Origin: Siderastrea siderea
Taxonomy: Eukaryota > Cnidaria > Anthozoa > Scleractinia > Rhizangiidae
NCBI GenBank assembly: GCA_964030785.1
Contig: OZ034966.1
Location: 4,245,552 to 4,309,551 of the forward strand
DNA length: 64,000 nucleotides
Reading direction: 5' to 3'
In this document: in pieces, positions 62,101 to 64,000 of the stretch
How the letters are laid out: each line of letters opens with the position of its first letter
Position numbering within the stretch: position 1 is the stretch's first letter
Made by a program: the position numbers and the translations under genes
The notes under the pieces: model-generated
What the model was told of the DNA's origin: nothing
Seen by the model: the letters and a program-made list of their open reading frames with translations, nothing else
Database searches by the model: none

Positions 62101-63500
62101 AATTATTTGTCTTATTTCTTCAGCAAAGTGGATTAGATAGCATCACCGTTATTCACTCTTGTTTTTCACTTGTCCTAACAGCTTCAAGCAGAAAGGGAGA
62201 AAGCTGCCGCCAAGATGGATGGGCTGGAAGATGAGATAGATGGCTTAAAGGGTCGACTGAGGAAACTTCAGGACAAGGCAGATCGTGAGGTGAGACTTGA
62301 TAGCTTGATATAAAGCATACAATGCAAATAGATCTGAATAGAGTTCGCTTTTTGACTTATCCGCGGGCCGGCCGAACGAGAATAAAAAGTTGATGATAGT
62401 CCGCGAGAGTTCAAACTCTTGAGAGCGCAAGAGAGTTTTCGAGAATACAACGAAGACCAAACGAAGGTAAGAGGATGAACTTCCGTCGAGTGGCTGAAAG
62501 CGCACGAGGGTTCGCCGGAAGCGCACGAGAGTGGCCGAGAGCGCATGAGAGTTTCAGACCAAACGACAGCGAAATTTTCGACATTCCTCAAGATTTCATT
62601 TTCCTTTGAATAAAGGGGTTAGGTTCTAAAGAAACTGGTGCTGCGTCGGTGTGTAAGTGAAACACAAGGGCTAACACTCGCAACGTCAGCTTTTGAAGTT
62701 CTTTACGGTGGCCAATTAACCCGATCAACTCAGTTGATAAAGCCAATTTTTGTCGTTTTCGTTTGGCCTACAGCTCTTGTATTCTCTAGTCGATTGTCAA
62801 ACTCGGCTGAATCTGCTTGGGAGGTCGTACTATCGCTGTTCTTCGCTCTGTCGCCCGCTGTCAAAGAGTTTCAAGTGTCGTCGATTCTCGATCTCATTTG
62901 ACCCAAGTTTAACCCTTTAAGCACCAACATCAGCAGTTATGTTCTCCTCATTGCTCTCCATATATTTCGTATGGTACTAGTTGGGAGAATTTGCTTAAAA
63001 GCGGATAAAGGCATGTTCTCTTTGATGATCATTTCCTTTAGTCTCATGACCTACATGTTTAATCAAGTAATAATATTGTAAGGAGAAACTGCATGCTTGT
63101 CACTATCGGGGCTTAGGGGTTAACACTACACACCTTAGCAAAACATGGCTCCACATTGGTGGGACAGTAAGGCGTTAGTATCGAAGCTTCACCCAATAAT
63201 CATCCGAGCTGTTGAGCGAAAACAGGGACTGCTTTGAGATCTGTTTAAATTATAGTACGCTTAATTCCGGAGGAGTTTTAGGTCAATTTTTCTTCTTAGA
63301 TTTTCATCCCATTTGACCTAAGTAACAGGCGTGATGATCATGGAATGGTGCATTTTTGAGAAGCTTAACTGTTTATCGTTTGTAACTCGTAGTTGGACAG
63401 AATGAGAGACGCTGGGGCTCGCCAGGTTCGTGATCTGGAGAATAAAATGGCCGATCTTAAAAATCAGCTGGACAGTGAAAGGGCGAGAGCTGAAGAACAG
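44155..63500 (+). CDS. CNTRL: Centriolin (CNTRL), N-terminal 1,143 codons; continues past the window
   Basis: Centrosomal protein of the mother-centriole appendages, needed for abscission. Exons: 44155-44287, 44731-44891, 47745-48017, 48953-49139, 49773-49966, 50594-50725, 51818-52046, 53052-53158, 53513-53575, 53648-53785, 54212-54368, 55188-55421, 56015-56211, 57243-57377, 57877-58122, 59012-59095, 59342-59446, 60175-60282, 60823-60927, 61223-61330, 61526-61642, 62182-62289, 63393-63500. All phases match. Leucine-rich repeats occupy residues 99-189 ([20 protein letters not shown]), capped by [10 protein letters not shown]. Centriolin landmarks follow: [14 protein letters not shown] (exon 6) and DESPYIGK (367-374). 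Coiled coil fills the rest. Exon 18 uses a GC donor (CAG|GCAAGT). No stop is reached, and about half of a usual centriolin is missing at the right edge. Confidence 0.9.
45061..45502. mobile_element. Inverted-repeat element with TACCGTAAATGATCGATTTA ends
   Basis: Ends TACCGTAAATGATCGATTTA and, inverted, TACCGTAAACGATCGATTAA. Several GCGCCGCTCTCGAATAAGCG units lie next to both ends. It is in intron 2 of centriolin. Confidence 0.7.
45725..47119. mobile_element. Possible pogo/mariner-type element, 1.4 kb
   Basis: The left end AGAGTCAAACCTCAATTATCC and the right-end complement ACAGTCAAATCTCAACTTTCC resemble pogo-type ends (CAGTCAAACCTC). A 164-codon minus frame inside (46272-46766) is not recognised and may be a relic. 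It is in intron 2 of centriolin. Confidence 0.4.
47179..47684. mobile_element. TTAACCCTTT-type repeat, copy 2, split by a histone H4 pseudogene
   Basis: The left part (47179-47290) has TATGGTACTAGTTGGGAGAA as in the copy at 62909-63123. The right part (about 47582-47684) resumes with CTCGTGACCT, ATACTGTAAGGA and TATCGGGGCTGAAAAGGTTAA. The gap between them is filled by the H4 pseudogene. Confidence 0.65.
47316..47581 (-). pseudogene. Histone H4 pseudogene, 5'-truncated
   Basis: The minus strand reads as histone H4 from about residue 14 to the end: AKCHRKIL, a TGA stop where H4 has arginine, then [58 protein letters not shown]. The last residues differ from YGFGG. The internal stop, several substitutions and the missing first part mark a pseudogene. 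Intron-less insertion into a repeat fits a retrocopy, although histone genes lack introns anyway. It is in centriolin intron 2. Confidence 0.85.
52412..52943. mobile_element. Inverted-repeat element in centriolin intron 7
   Basis: TCTCGTCGATAGCCTGCGTG (left) and TGCGTGCAGGCTATCTCGTC (right) are inverted. Inside lies another MITE (52684-52905). Confidence 0.5.
52684..52905. mobile_element. MITE with TTTCTCAAAAGCCCCGAAAC ends, family of 35451-35698
   Basis: Inverted ends TTTCTCAAAAGCCCCGAAAC and GTTTTCGGGGCTTTCGAGAAA. Nested in the element at 52412-52943. Confidence 0.6.
56252..56463. mobile_element. TTAACCCTTT-type repeat, copy 3
   Basis: About 90 percent similar by eye to the copy at 34198-34410, in the same orientation, in centriolin intron 13. 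Confidence 0.75.
56908..57144. mobile_element. MITE with GGGCCCGTTTCTCGAAAG ends, copy 3, inside long direct repeats
   Basis: The same family as 35451-35698. It is flanked by direct repeats of about 39 bp (56869-56908 and 57145-57182) that begin CCCCGACGATCACACTAGAC and end CTCCTGGG. Confidence 0.65.
57596..57670 (+). pseudogene. Decayed tRNA-like sequence
   Basis: It has TTAGCTCAGCG (A-box-like), AGTTCCATTCC (degraded B-box) and GGGACTC pairing loosely with GTCTCCC. A T-rich hairpin follows (GGGACTC-AGG-T6...GTCCCA). The architecture matches the tRNA-like element at 10129-10200, but the arms are broken. It is in centriolin intron 14. Confidence 0.4.
58531..58565. repeat. Short perfect hairpin
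   Basis: A 12-bp perfect stem GTGGATGAAGAG/CTCTTCATCCAC with an 11-nt loop, in centriolin intron 15. No wider structure is evident. Confidence 0.6.
62460..62560. repeat. Degenerate tandem GCGCACGAGAGT units
   Basis: At least three 24-bp spaced copies of GCGCACGAGAGT-like units lie in centriolin intron 22, with related GAGAGCGCAAGAGAGTT just upstream. Confidence 0.55.
62909..63123. mobile_element. TTAACCCTTT-type repeat, copy 4
   Basis: TTAA-bounded, beginning TTAACCCTTTAAGCACC and ending GGGGCTTAGGGGTTAA. It is closest to the split copy at 47179-47684 (shared TATGGTACTAGTTGGGAGAA). It is in centriolin intron 22. Confidence 0.75.
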
Positions 63501-64000
63501 GTACTGGTTACGCACTTGGTCTATCCTCAGACCAAATATGATCTGTGAATTAAAATTGCCTACACGTATTCGAGCACTAACAAATAAATGATTTTATTAC
63601 GATAAAAAATCCTAAACACTGAAATAATGTTAGGCTTAGTTGACTAGTTGTTTACTAGTCGACTGTTCTACCCCCTCAGATACAAAGCCACGATCAGAAC
63701 AGCGAGTAGATGAATCCCAGTTGATCTTACATGATGTGTCCCACGTCGATTCCTGTAAGAAACATGCGTATCGTGTGTAACCTGCAAGAAACAAATAGAC
63801 TGATTTTTGATGAGAGTACATTCTTTAGTACACTTAAACAATTGATAGTATTTATCATTTCACTGCCAAGAGTTCAACTGAAGGTTTTAAAGTTTTAACA
63901 AGGATGGATTTTCACGAAATAGAGCCTTGCCTCCAAACCTTTACATAAGTTAACAAGGATGACTGGTATGCCTGACAATATAGAATTCAGGTCAGTATAC

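Overview
The window is nuclear DNA of an intron-rich animal, most likely an anthozoan cnidarian and probably a stony coral. The reasons are short phase-consistent exons, animal organelle and centriole genes, many short inverted-repeat (MITE-like) elements, a Penelope-like retroelement, and a secreted protein type that I associate only with cnidarian gene sets. The taxon is an inference. Gene models were assembled by hand from reading frames, splice sites and family similarity. Exon coordinates and phases agree across each model unless noted.

Layout. (1) 0.5-8.2 kb, minus strand: a nine-exon mitochondrial carrier (SLC25) gene of 275 codons. Its eighth exon has a GC donor and lacks an AG acceptor. 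(2) 9.3-15.9 kb, minus: NUDT19-like Nudix hydrolase copy A, six exons. (3) 16-25.7 kb: gene-poor, repeat-rich DNA holding a decayed RecQ-like helicase fragment, several foldback elements, and a degenerate Penelope-like element split by a 645-bp ATCGAT-rich insertion. (4) 25.7-31.6 kb, minus: NUDT19-like copy B, with exons 2-6 of exactly the same lengths as in copy A. (5) 31.7-36.0 kb, plus: mitochondrial ribosomal protein mS33 (MRPS33), head-to-head with copy B across 72 bp. (6) 39.6-41.9 kb, plus: a three-exon secreted protein, preceded by three tandem copies of a 320-360 bp noncoding unit. (7) 44.2 kb to beyond the right edge, plus: centriolin (CNTRL), with 23 exons visible. Its later exons are phase-0 cassettes of about 36 codons, each encoding one coiled-coil segment.

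Three of the genes (SLC25, the NUDT19 pair, MRPS33) serve mitochondrial or coenzyme A metabolism. The shared promoter interval of NUDT19 copy B and MRPS33 suggests co-expression. The NUDT19 pair is a tandem duplication. Copy A carries stop codons where copy B has an N-terminal extension, and both copies keep the same repeat in intron 1. I see no CRISPR, phage or bacterial operon structure. I found no convincing new enzymatic system. The points most worth checking are the centriolin exon array, the NUDT19 duplication, the tRNA-like foldback with an 8-nt anticodon loop, the triplicated block upstream of the secreted gene, and the aberrant splice signals in the carrier gene.
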